Origin: Bog-950 sp046329535
Lineage (GTDB): Bacteria; Bacteroidota; Bacteroidia; Chitinophagales; LD1
Assembly (NCBI GenBank): GCA_046329535.1
Contig: JAXLUN010000002.1
Location: forward strand, 310,001 to 374,000
Direction of reading: 5' to 3'
Length of the DNA: 64,000 bases
The notes under the pieces were generated by a model. That model was not told the origin of the DNA. It did not search any database and saw only the letters and a program-made list of their open reading frames with translations. The position numbers and the translations under genes are program-made. Below are positions 18,261 through 26,662 of the stretch, in pieces (position 1 is the first letter of the stretch; every line of letters begins with the position of its first letter).

Positions 18261-18824
18261 TTAAGATGCTTTGCGTGGCGTGGTTATCTTTTTAACCGGT
18301 GCCGGCTTGCTCATACTCTTAGCCGACTTTTCACTTTTCACAGCTTTGGGCTTACTCTCCTTTTTAACTTCCTTCTTGTCTGTTTTCTCCACCACATCTT
18401 CCGTAGCTTCCGTAGCCTCTGTAGTAGATTTTTCAGCAGTCAATTCTTCAATAAGTTTTTTGCCATTCAGTATAGTGTACCATTTGGCCAACTTCTTCAT
18501 GTCACTAACATGCACTTTCTCTTTATCAAAAGTTGGTAAAACCTTTTCCATCCAGGCTTTTAAATCGGCATCATTTTTTACATCCGGCACCGGAGTTTTG
18601 GCCTCCAGCTTTTTTATAGCTGCTAAAACTTCTTTCAGCAAAACCGGCTCATCAGTTGTATAGATGGTTATATTATCAAGGGTAGAAAAAAGGTTAGTTC
18701 TTCCAGATACAAACTGTGTTTTGTCATCTGCCAAAGAAGTTACAATTAATCCGTCATTTCTGCGAGCAGCAACTTTAAATAGTCCGGGCATTCCGGTAAT
18801 AGATACAATTTCAGATAAATCCAT
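18261..18824 (-). CDS. DUF5606 domain-containing protein
   Basis: 187 residues. The N-terminal 130 residues begin MDLSEIVSITGMPGLFKVAA and carry ADDKTQFVSGRTNLFSTLDNI and a conserved helix region around LKAWMEKVLPTFDKEKVH, the pattern of the Bacteroidota-specific DUF5606 family. The C-terminal 55 residues are a Lys/Thr/Glu/Ala-rich, probably disordered tail. The function is unknown. The basic tail could bind nucleic acid, but this is speculation. Confidence 0.8.
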   Translation of the reverse strand: MDLSEIVSITGMPGLFKVAARRNDGLIVTSLADDKTQFVSGRTNLFSTLDNITIYTTDEPVLLKEVLAAIKKLEAKTPVPDVKNDADLKAWMEKVLPTFDKEKVHVSDMKKLAKWYTILNGKKLIEELTAEKSTTEATEATEDVVEKTDKKEVKKESKPKAVKSEKSAKSMSKPAPVKKITTPRKAS

Positions 18825-18902
18825 GGTTCATTTTTTTAGGAGCGCTAATATAGAAATATCTCGGATTGGGTATTGACACCAGCCTATAAGTTTGAAGCCC
18901 GA

Positions 18903-20258
18903 CTAGATTATTTCCAAGTATCGCTTAGTTTCCCAATCGGTTACCGAACGGCTGAACTGTTTCCACTCCCAGTAACGGGTTTGGGTAAAGTGATTGACAA
19001 AGTCATTGCCAAAGAGTTTACGGGCTACTTTTGACTGATCCATAGCTTGTGTGGCTTCAAACAAGTTGCGCGGCAATGAACCATATTTATAATCTCGATA
19101 ACCATTGCCTACAGTTGGTTTTTGCAAACGTAATTTGCGCTCAATACCATAAAGCCCTGCTGCCAAACAGGCTGCCATGGCCAGATATGGATTTGAATCG
19201 CTACCCACTACTCTGGTTTCTAAACGAGATGATTTGCTTCCACCCGGCAATGCACGCAACGCTACAGTACGGTTATCTACTGCCCAGGTTATGGTTGTTG
19301 GAGCCCAGGCGCCTTCCACCAAACGCTTATAACTGTTTACGGTAGGAGCCAGCATAGGTAGTATTTCGGGCAAACAATAAAGTTGTCCCGCAATGTAATG
19401 CTTCATCATTTCGCTCATAGCACGTTTATCATCCGTATCATGGAAAAGGTTTTTAGATGAAGTTTTATCCCACAAACTCTGATGCACATGTCCGCTGCAA
19501 CCCGGCAGGTTTTCAGATACCTTAGCCATAAAAGTTGCCATAATGCCATGTTTGTAAGCTATTTCTTTGGTAGCTGTTTTAAATAATACAGCCCGGTCAG
19601 CAGCCAGCAAAGGGGTGCTATATGTAATGGCCGCTTCATACACACCGGGCCCTGTTTCAGTATGTAAACCTTCCAGCGGTACGTTGAAATTTTTCATCCC
19701 TTCAAATAAGGCATTGAAGAAGTCATTTCGATACGTACTGCGAAGGATAGAGTAACCGAACATACCTGGAGTAAGGGGCTGAAGGCGAGAGAAATTTTTC
19801 TCTTGTAGACTTTGCGGAGTTTCTTCAAAATTAAACCACTCAAACTCTTGACTGAAATATGGAGCAAAGCCCGCTTCTTCAGCCTGCATGATAACTTTTT
19901 TCAATAGCTGCCGTGGACAAACATGCAGTGCTTCGTTGGACTGGTTTACAAAATCGCCAAGAAAGAACGGCACATCATTTTCCCATGGTATTTTACGAAA
20001 GGTGCTTAAATCAATTCTTGCTTTAGCATCCGGATAGCCGGTGTGCCACCCGGTATATTCGCAGTTATCATAAGCTACATCGTTAGCATCCCAGCCAAAT
20101 ACCACATCGCAAAAACCGAAATCACTGTCGGCTACTGATAAGAACTTTTCAGCACTCATGTATTTGCCGCGCAGTACACCGTCTATATCGGTTACGGCAA
20201 CTTTCACTTTTTGAGAAGAATGGTTTTTTACATAGTCAAGAATTTGCAGGGTGGTCAT
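18903..20258 (-). CDS. Glutamine synthetase family ligase (gamma-glutamyl-amine synthetase type)
   Basis: 451 residues, the length of type I-like GS paralogues. The catalytic domain is intact: SGHVHQSLWD (His and ATP/metal site), APTVNSYKRLVEGAWAPT, NRTVALRA, and SSRLETRVVGSDSNPYLA near the end with metal and substrate residues. The N-terminus (KVKVAVTDIDGVLRGKYM) is of the PuuA/GlnT branch, which ligates glutamate to an amine rather than ammonia. It lies 39 bases downstream of an ethanolamine-type permease on the same strand and near a divergent aldehyde dehydrogenase. Together this suggests gamma-glutamylation of an imported amine such as ethanolamine or a polyamine. Substrate is inferred from context. 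Confidence 0.8.
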   Translation of the reverse strand: MTTLQILDYVKNHSSQKVKVAVTDIDGVLRGKYMSAEKFLSVADSDFGFCDVVFGWDANDVAYDNCEYTGWHTGYPDAKARIDLSTFRKIPWENDVPFFLGDFVNQSNEALHVCPRQLLKKVIMQAEEAGFAPYFSQEFEWFNFEETPQSLQEKNFSRLQPLTPGMFGYSILRSTYRNDFFNALFEGMKNFNVPLEGLHTETGPGVYEAAITYSTPLLAADRAVLFKTATKEIAYKHGIMATFMAKVSENLPGCSGHVHQSLWDKTSSKNLFHDTDDKRAMSEMMKHYIAGQLYCLPEILPMLAPTVNSYKRLVEGAWAPTTITWAVDNRTVALRALPGGSKSSRLETRVVGSDSNPYLAMAACLAAGLYGIERKLRLQKPTVGNGYRDYKYGSLPRNLFEATQAMDQSKVARKLFGNDFVNHFTQTRYWEWKQFSRSVTDWETKRYLEII

Positions 20259-20297
20259 AACTGAGCAGTTTAGTTAAAATAAATCAGCGGATGATGC

Positions 20298-21602
20298 TTA
20301 TCTGGTTAGTTTGTAGATAACAAAGGAAATAAGAATTACACCGAAATAAATCAGTGCCAATGTAAAATTATAATAAGTCATAGCTATTAATGCAACGGTG
20401 GCAATTACTAGGGCAATAAGCGGAAATAAAGGATAAAAGGGAACCCGAAAAGGACGCTCCATATCCGGTTCAGTTTTTCGTAACTGTAAAATTGAGAAGC
20501 ATGAAAAAATATAAAGGGAAATAGCCCCAAAAACTGATACCGTAATTATGTCTCCGGTTCTGCCTGTAAAAAGAGCCAAAATTCCGATGCCCATATTAAA
20601 TACCAGTGCCCAGTGTGGGGTGTTAAATCGGGGGTGAATTTCACCTAACATCCGAGGAAATTGTCCCACCTTACCAAATTCATAAGTACATCTGCCAGCG
20701 GCCAAAAGCAATCCGTTAAACGAGGCAACAAAGCCAAACAAACCCACACTAACAAGCATATGATACATAATACCTCCATTACCGGTTATCTGGCCCAATG
20801 CCATTGGCAAGGGAGAATCTGACACAGCACCCGCATTATCGTAAACTACTTTTTCCCATCCTCCTACACCTACAGCCGCACAAAAAGTCATAGCCGCTAA
20901 AACACCAAGCGTAAGCATAGAATACATAAATCCTTTAGTGATATTTTTTTGCGGGTTAATAGTCTCTTCCGCCACATTTGCCAAACCTTCCATACCCAAG
21001 AAAAACCAGATAGCAAAAGGGATAGCTGCAAAAATACCCGGAATGCCATGCGGAAACGGATTGGTCTGTAAATTTTGAAAATGAAAATGAGGTAAGGTAA
21101 GCGCTGCAAATAGGCTAAGCTCAGCAACTGCTATGATGGTAATAATCAATTCAAAAGTGGCTGAAATTTTAACACCGAGAATATTGATGCCTGTGAAAAT
21201 AAAGTAGGCAATCACACCAAATACCAATGCATCTATGGAGGGAAACAAAATATGAAAATACGCCCCTATTCCAAGCGCAATGGCAGGTGGGGCAAATACA
21301 AACTCAATCCACTGAGCCATGCCTGCTACAAAGCCAATATCCTTACCAAATGCCCTGCCTACATAATCAAAAACTCCCCCTGCTTTAGGAATAGCACAGG
21401 CCAACTCAGAATAAGAGAGAGAGAATGTAATGTACATGATGAGAATAAAAACTGTAGCTATTCCCAAGCCTATGGTCCCCCCTTTATCAAGCCCAATATT
21501 CCATCCGAAATACATACCACTTATCACATACCCTACACCCAGCCCCCACAACATAATTGGAGTGAGAGTTTTTTGTAAATGTCCGCTGTTCGTATTTTCC
21601 AT
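20298..21602 (-). CDS. APC-superfamily amino acid/ethanolamine permease
   Basis: 434 residues with about 12 hydrophobic segments. The N-terminal region LTPIMLWGLGVGYVISGMYFGWN and the ACAIPKAGGVFDYVGRAFG loop match ethanolamine permeases of the APC superfamily. It is an inner-membrane importer. It precedes the GS-like ligase, with which it is probably co-transcribed, and is divergent from the aldehyde dehydrogenase with 82 bases between the likely starts. Specificity for ethanolamine is inferred. Confidence 0.82.
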   Translation of the reverse strand: MENTNSGHLQKTLTPIMLWGLGVGYVISGMYFGWNIGLDKGGTIGLGIATVFILIMYITFSLSYSELACAIPKAGGVFDYVGRAFGKDIGFVAGMAQWIEFVFAPPAIALGIGAYFHILFPSIDALVFGVIAYFIFTGINILGVKISATFELIITIIAVAELSLFAALTLPHFHFQNLQTNPFPHGIPGIFAAIPFAIWFFLGMEGLANVAEETINPQKNITKGFMYSMLTLGVLAAMTFCAAVGVGGWEKVVYDNAGAVSDSPLPMALGQITGNGGIMYHMLVSVGLFGFVASFNGLLLAAGRCTYEFGKVGQFPRMLGEIHPRFNTPHWALVFNMGIGILALFTGRTGDIITVSVFGAISLYIFSCFSILQLRKTEPDMERPFRVPFYPLFPLIALVIATVALIAMTYYNFTLALIYFGVILISFVIYKLTR

Positions 21603-21684
21603 TGATCGAATATAATTATCTGAGCGATGCTTGTTTCAACAAGCAGAAATAATTTCTATTTTTAGCATCCTTAAAACAACTATC

Positions 21685-23139
21685 ATGGAAACTGCTGCAG
21701 TTCCTTCCGTTAAAAATATTCCTATCAGCCCTAACACCAAGCTGGAAGAAATTCTAAGAATTTTTGATGCTCAACAAAAAAACAGACATGCCGTAAAGAA
21801 ATGTTCAGCCAAAGAGCGCAAGGCCAAATTGAAAAAACTGATAGATGTAACTCTTGAATACCGCGAACGAATTGAAAATGCCACCTATGCAGACTTACGC
21901 AAGCCCAGAATAGAAACATCATATGCCGAAGTTTACAATGTTGTTGCTGAATGTAAACATGCCATTGCCAATTTAGACGACTGGATGTCTCCTCAGGAAG
22001 TAGACACACCAATGCTCTTTATAGGCTCCTCGTCAAAAATTATTCATGAACCCAAGGGAGTAACCCTGATATTAACTCCCTGGAACTATCCCTACCAAAT
22101 GCCGGTTCAGCATTTAGTAGCAGCTATTGCGGCAGGGTGTACTGCTATGATTAAACCTTCTGAGTTCACGCCACACACATCAGCTATTGTGAAGGAAGTA
22201 TTAGGCAAAGTGTTTCCTGAAAATGAAGTTGCTGTAATTGAAGGTGATCATTCTATCTCTACCGAATTGCTGAAATTAAAATTTGACCACATTCACTTTA
22301 CAGGTTCTCCTGCAGTAGGGAAGGTGGTAATGCGTGCTGCGGCCGAGCATCTTACCTCCGTCACTTTGGAATTAGGTGGAAAATCGCCTGTAATAATTGA
22401 TGAAACGGCAAATATTGATGCTGCAGTAAAGAAAATCACCTGGGGTAAATTTTTGAACTGTGGTCAAACATGTATAGCACCAGACTACATCTTAATTCAC
22501 GAGAGCAAAAAGGATGAGTTTCTTTCTAAGCTTACCAGCAACATCAACAAGGTTTTTGGAGAAGATGCACAGAAAAGTCCAGATATAAGCCATATCATCA
22601 ACAATCGGCACTTCAACCGTTTGAAAAACCTTTTGGAGGATGCAATAAATAAGGGCGCAAAAGTGGAAGTTGGAGCTAAAATGGATGAAGGAGATAACTT
22701 CATCTCACCTACTGTACTATCAAACATATCACTTGATTGCAAGCTAATGCAGGAAGAAATATTCGGACCATTACTACCTATTCTTTCGTACAAATCGGAA
22801 GAGGATGTTCTGAATTTAATCAACAGCAAAGAAAAGCCATTGGCTCTATATATTTTCTCCGGAAAAGGAAGCAAACAGGAGTTTTGGCTTAACACCACTA
22901 CTGCAGGGGGCACATGTATAAATGATAATCTGGTGCACATAACCCAACCCAATTTACCATTTGGAGGAGTGAATAATTCCGGTATCGGAAAATCTATGGG
23001 TGTTTTTGGTTTCAGAGAATTCAGCAACGAGCGAGCTGTATTAAAAGCGCTTCATAGCGGAAGTATAGCTACTCCACTTTGGCAGCCTTATGGAAAGCTA
23101 GCTCAAACTGTTACCAACCTAATGATTAAATATTTTTAA
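21685..23139 (+). CDS. Aldehyde dehydrogenase family protein (ALDH3-like)
   Basis: 484 residues from the ATG at 21685; the frame is open up to 21631 but the first 18 codons are not ALDH-like. NAD(P)-dependent oxidation of an aldehyde to an acid. The general base lies in TLELGGKSPVI and the nucleophile in NCGQTCIAPDYIL. EPKGVTLILTPWNYPYQMP and MKPSEFTPHTS-like segments are typical, as is the C-terminal NLPFGGVNNSGIGK. The sequence is closer to the class 3 branch. Divergence from the permease-ligase pair suggests it oxidises an aldehyde produced from the imported amine. A fused lipoprotein operon is possible, with the next gene 22 bases away. Confidence 0.9.
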   Translation: METAAVPSVKNIPISPNTKLEEILRIFDAQQKNRHAVKKCSAKERKAKLKKLIDVTLEYRERIENATYADLRKPRIETSYAEVYNVVAECKHAIANLDDWMSPQEVDTPMLFIGSSSKIIHEPKGVTLILTPWNYPYQMPVQHLVAAIAAGCTAMIKPSEFTPHTSAIVKEVLGKVFPENEVAVIEGDHSISTELLKLKFDHIHFTGSPAVGKVVMRAAAEHLTSVTLELGGKSPVIIDETANIDAAVKKITWGKFLNCGQTCIAPDYILIHESKKDEFLSKLTSNINKVFGEDAQKSPDISHIINNRHFNRLKNLLEDAINKGAKVEVGAKMDEGDNFISPTVLSNISLDCKLMQEEIFGPLLPILSYKSEEDVLNLINSKEKPLALYIFSGKGSKQEFWLNTTTAGGTCINDNLVHITQPNLPFGGVNNSGIGKSMGVFGFREFSNERAVLKALHSGSIATPLWQPYGKLAQTVTNLMIKYF

Positions 23140-23161
23140 ACTTGCCGTTTAACGAATTTCC

Positions 23162-23638
23162 ATGATTAAAAAACTTGTTACCGTTATTCTTCTCACATCA
23201 GTTGCTTGTTTAGCTGTTATTACCGGTTGTAAAAAAGATACTCCGTCAGAACCACTGGAGCCTATTTCCTTAATTCATCCAGATACTTCTGTTATACGAG
23301 CATTCCCAAGTGATATCATTCCAGTAGAGATAAAATTTACAACAGACCGACCAATCAACTGGGTGAAAGGCATGTATGATATTGACTCAACCAACACCAC
23401 TGGTTACGCAGCAACATATCCCGATACCTTGTTTTTTCAAAAGTTAGACACTGTTAATCCGAGGGTAAATTTATATACCTACACAGGCTCTTATCTGATA
23501 CCAGACTCTTTAGACCCTTACGATATTGTTCGATTCAAAATTTCTTTTGAGGCAGGGTCATCCAGTTTTGTTACTGGACAAAATTACCCGGCAGGTAAAG
23601 TAACCTCTTCAAAGGAATTTCGAATTGATGTAAGATAA
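23162..23638 (+). CDS. Lipoprotein of unknown function
   Basis: 158 residues. A signal sequence ends in a lipobox (AVITGC), so the protein should be lipidated at C22 or thereabouts. The mature part (about 135 residues) has a beta-rich pattern with IIPVEIKFTTDRPINWVKG and no recognised family. It follows the aldehyde dehydrogenase by 22 bases and is closed by a terminator. Confidence 0.7.
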   Translation: MIKKLVTVILLTSVACLAVITGCKKDTPSEPLEPISLIHPDTSVIRAFPSDIIPVEIKFTTDRPINWVKGMYDIDSTNTTGYAATYPDTLFFQKLDTVNPRVNLYTYTGSYLIPDSLDPYDIVRFKISFEAGSSSFVTGQNYPAGKVTSSKEFRIDVR

Positions 23639-23662
23639 CTACAAGTTATCACCTTTTATAAG

Positions 23663-23700
23663 ACCTTCTGAGCAAAATCAAGCCGGAAGGTTTTTTATTT
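23663..23700 (+). terminator. Terminator after the lipoprotein gene
   Basis: The arms accttctg (23663-23670) and cggaaggt (23684-23691) pair over 8 bp with one G-U, around a 13-nt loop. A T-rich run (23691-23700) follows. Confidence 0.65.
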
Positions 23701-23725
23701 ACCTAGCTTCGCATTCTAAATATGA

Positions 23726-24370
23726 ATGAGTATGTCATCTTACAAAGATTTACATCACCACAGACGTAACTACATGCGTCATGAGTTAACGGAAAAAAAC
23801 ATAGCCCCTGATCCTTTTGAACAATTTAGCTGGTGGCTTCAGGATGCAGCAGATGATGGCATTATCGAGCCTAACGCCATGGCATTGTCAACCACAAGTA
23901 TAGATGGAAGACCATCTTCGAGAATTGTACTACTTAAGGCGTTTAATGAAAACGGATTTGTTTTCTATACGAATTACCATAGCCGTAAAGGGAAAGAAAT
24001 ATCAGTTAACAATGCTGCCTGTCTGCTGTTTTTTTGGGACAAACTAGAACGCCAAGTCAGAATTGAAGGTGTGCTTATAAAAACAGAAGCACATCTTTCA
24101 GAAAAGTATTTCTCTGAAAGACCTTATGAAAGCAGATTAAGTGCAATTGTTTCTGAACAAAGTGAAGAAATACCAAATAGAGAGTATTTAGAAGATAAAC
24201 TAGAAAAATTGAAGCTTACTAACGAAATTCAACGTCCTGAAAATTGGGGTGGTTATATCTTAAAGCCAGACTATTTTGAGTTTTGGCAGGGAAGAGCTAG
24301 TAGATTACACGATAGGATTGTATATCATTACGAAGATGAAATTTGGAAAACAAAACGACTTGCACCATAG
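23726..24370 (+). CDS. pdxH: Pyridoxamine 5'-phosphate oxidase
   Basis: 214 residues, normal length. An FMN enzyme that oxidises pyridoxamine or pyridoxine 5'-phosphate to pyridoxal phosphate. Recognisable motifs are DPFEQFSWWLQDA, SSRIVLLKAFNENGFVFYTNY with SRKGKEI (FMN and phosphate binding), and the C-terminal RPENWGGYILKP...FEFWQGRASRLHDRI. The ATG at 23732 is an alternative start two codons in. A strong bidirectional terminator separates it from the convergent ompA-family gene. Confidence 0.96.
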   Translation: MSMSSYKDLHHHRRNYMRHELTEKNIAPDPFEQFSWWLQDAADDGIIEPNAMALSTTSIDGRPSSRIVLLKAFNENGFVFYTNYHSRKGKEISVNNAACLLFFWDKLERQVRIEGVLIKTEAHLSEKYFSERPYESRLSAIVSEQSEEIPNREYLEDKLEKLKLTNEIQRPENWGGYILKPDYFEFWQGRASRLHDRIVYHYEDEIWKTKRLAP

Positions 24371-24390
24371 TCTTTGAGATTCTCCTTAAA

Positions 24391-24426
24391 ACAAAAAAGC
24401 CACTCAAAATTGAGTGGCTTTTTTGT
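24391..24426. terminator. Bidirectional terminator between pdxH and the OmpA-family gene
   Basis: A perfect 17-bp inverted repeat with a 2-base centre: the arms contain aaaaaagccactcaa and ttgagtggctttttt. Six A on one side and six T on the other let it act on both strands between two convergent genes. Confidence 0.9.
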
Positions 24427-24439
24427 TTGGAATAAGAAC

Positions 24440-26512
24440 TTATTTATTTGATCCAGCTTTCAATCCGGGATGTGGGGCAGGAGGATTACTATCTCCACCT
24501 TCTCCGTCATTAGCGTATCGGAACTCTACCTTATTCTTCATCTTTCTCTCGTAAGGAGTTCCGGTAGCGGCTTTTTTACCGCCCTGATATTTGATAACAA
24601 ATCTGTCTCGAGAAATTCCATATTTCTCAACCAGATAATCAACCGCAGCATTAGCTCTGTTCCAAGCAAGCTGCTCATTATACTTCTGATCATTTTTAGA
24701 TTCATCATATCCTGTTACAACCAGCTTCATATCAGGACACATCTGCATTCTCTCTGCAATCTGGTGCAGATTGCTGTAATACTGGGGATCCAAGTAGTAC
24801 TTATCATCATCGAATACTACTGCAGGTAATTCAATTTTAGAACAGTCATATCCACTATTTCCTCTTCTGCCCTTTCCTGAATTACTTGGAGGAGTTTGGC
24901 CTTTATATGGATTAGCAATCATCTTGCCGTTAGGTCCCATAATACTGTCAGGGGCGTTCGGTCCATATAAACTTTCATCAATTCCAGAACCAGATCCAAA
25001 ACCTGATGTGTCGCAGCATGGATTAGGTGGAATAATTGCCACTCCAAAAGAGTCAATAGGGAAATTAGGTGGTGAATATGGCTCCTTATCATCACAGTCT
25101 ATAATTCCATCCTTGTCACTATCCAAAGCTACACCCTTAACATCAACAGGACAATCTTTCTTGGTATTCGGTTCCTTATCTAATTTATTAGGAACCCCAT
25201 CCCCATCATCATCTTTAAACATTTCATCAGCAATAGCTTGTGGATCCATATCACTCAACTTCTTGTAGGTGTGAGCCATTGGATTCAACCAATACATAGG
25301 TTCAGTGCGTTTTTTAGTTAAAAGGTGAATATTAAGATTGATAGATGTATAAGACAAGTTATCGTTATCGCGAGTCAATCCACCATACTCGTCCTGCTGC
25401 CATCTGTAGCCATCTAATAAGTCGCTTCCTGTAATTAACACCCTTTCCTCCAGTCCAATAGTAACCCATTTTGAAACATGGAACTGAATGCCTCCGCCCA
25501 CAGTCATGGATGGTATAAATGCCCATCCCTTAATACCAGGTACATTTGACTCTCTATCTGCTCGAGATTCATATTTGCCATCGTAAATTCCACTTAGTAA
25601 TTTTAATGCATCCTTTCTCTGGTTACTAACTTTAGAATTTACATATCCATTTCCTGAATTGTAATAAATTGCCATTACTTCTGAAAAATCATACACATTC
25701 CCATCAGCATTTAGTGCATCCATATAGCTAGTACTCATCAATGCACTTACACCGGCTAATGCATAGATGTTTACGATATTTCTTTCTTTATGAAAACGAA
25801 GATTTCCCAGATTGGCTATACCTTCGATATGAGCTTCATGGCCATATGTCCTGTAATTATAAAAGAACTTCTTATTCATAGCTAGAGCACTCTTGGTATT
25901 GGCAGCATCAAGGCTCGGATTATTCCAATAATTAACCCGAGAATCATAATAGCCATGTAAAGTCCTGTTGAACTTGAGATTTTGGTCAGGCTCCCAGTTT
26001 CTACCAGTCATCATGTAGAAATTGTATCCTCCTCGAATAGAAAATACATAACCCAAGGCTTTTCTTACTGTTATACCAACACCTATATTTTGGATTAAGC
26101 CTTTAATATTAACATATGGTTTTACATCACCACTTATGAATGCGGAGCCAAAATTAATACCCAACTCCCAAGCATCTTTAGGCTTTGCCGGGAAGTAATA
26201 CTTCCGGTTAATGTACGCTTGCTGCTGTTTAGTCTTTTGCTTATCTTTTTGATAAGCAGCAGAATCTGTATCGTAACGAGGTTGTAGAGGAGTAGAGATT
26301 TTCTTTCTCTCGTAAAAATTATAATTCTGAGCCTCCATATCGGGCTTAAAGAATTCGGTTTGGTTTTGCCCGTCTCTTATTTTCTTTTCCTCCACCTTGC
26401 CGGCAGGCTTCTCTGTCTCTTCTTTTGCGTTTTTTTTCTGGGCAGATAGCGTGATGAAGCTAGAAACCAACACCGCTAAAAGAAACATTTTTGTAAATAC
26501 TTTCATAGTCAT
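24440..26512 (-). CDS. OmpA family outer-membrane protein with thrombospondin type 3 repeats
   Basis: About 690 residues from the ATG at 26512 (MTMKVFTKMFLLAVLVSS, a signal peptide); a start at 26551 would add 13 polar residues before it and is unlikely. An N-terminal charged region is followed by an outer-membrane beta-barrel-like part (about 110-430). A calcium-binding type 3 segment has DDDGDGVPNKLDKEPN and DSDKDGIIDCDDKEPYS. The C-terminal OmpA domain contains a peptidoglycan-binding region with YYSNLHQIAERMQ and NRANAAVDYLVEKYGI. It likely anchors the outer membrane to peptidoglycan. It is monocistronic. Confidence 0.85.
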   Translation of the reverse strand: MTMKVFTKMFLLAVLVSSFITLSAQKKNAKEETEKPAGKVEEKKIRDGQNQTEFFKPDMEAQNYNFYERKKISTPLQPRYDTDSAAYQKDKQKTKQQQAYINRKYYFPAKPKDAWELGINFGSAFISGDVKPYVNIKGLIQNIGVGITVRKALGYVFSIRGGYNFYMMTGRNWEPDQNLKFNRTLHGYYDSRVNYWNNPSLDAANTKSALAMNKKFFYNYRTYGHEAHIEGIANLGNLRFHKERNIVNIYALAGVSALMSTSYMDALNADGNVYDFSEVMAIYYNSGNGYVNSKVSNQRKDALKLLSGIYDGKYESRADRESNVPGIKGWAFIPSMTVGGGIQFHVSKWVTIGLEERVLITGSDLLDGYRWQQDEYGGLTRDNDNLSYTSINLNIHLLTKKRTEPMYWLNPMAHTYKKLSDMDPQAIADEMFKDDDGDGVPNKLDKEPNTKKDCPVDVKGVALDSDKDGIIDCDDKEPYSPPNFPIDSFGVAIIPPNPCCDTSGFGSGSGIDESLYGPNAPDSIMGPNGKMIANPYKGQTPPSNSGKGRRGNSGYDCSKIELPAVVFDDDKYYLDPQYYSNLHQIAERMQMCPDMKLVVTGYDESKNDQKYNEQLAWNRANAAVDYLVEKYGISRDRFVIKYQGGKKAATGTPYERKMKNKVEFRYANDGEGGDSNPPAPHPGLKAGSNK

Positions 26513-26662
26513 TTTTTTACGTCTATTAATAACAGATATAACTCTCTCCACCCAACTATTAAAAGAATAATCAGGGGTTTAAAAGCACTAAGTTATCAAA
26601 AAATAAGAAATATGCAACAGAAAAAAATAGCGCCTCAAAAACAATGGTTACTTAGAATACTC

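Noticed and set aside
18271..18663. Open frame of 130 codons rich in Ser and Phe on the plus strand
   Set aside because: Mirror of the low-complexity Lys/Thr/Glu tail of the DUF5606 gene; a composition shadow.
22497..23027. Open frame of 176 codons antisense to the aldehyde dehydrogenase
   Set aside because: No recognisable protein features; the opposite strand is a clear ALDH gene.
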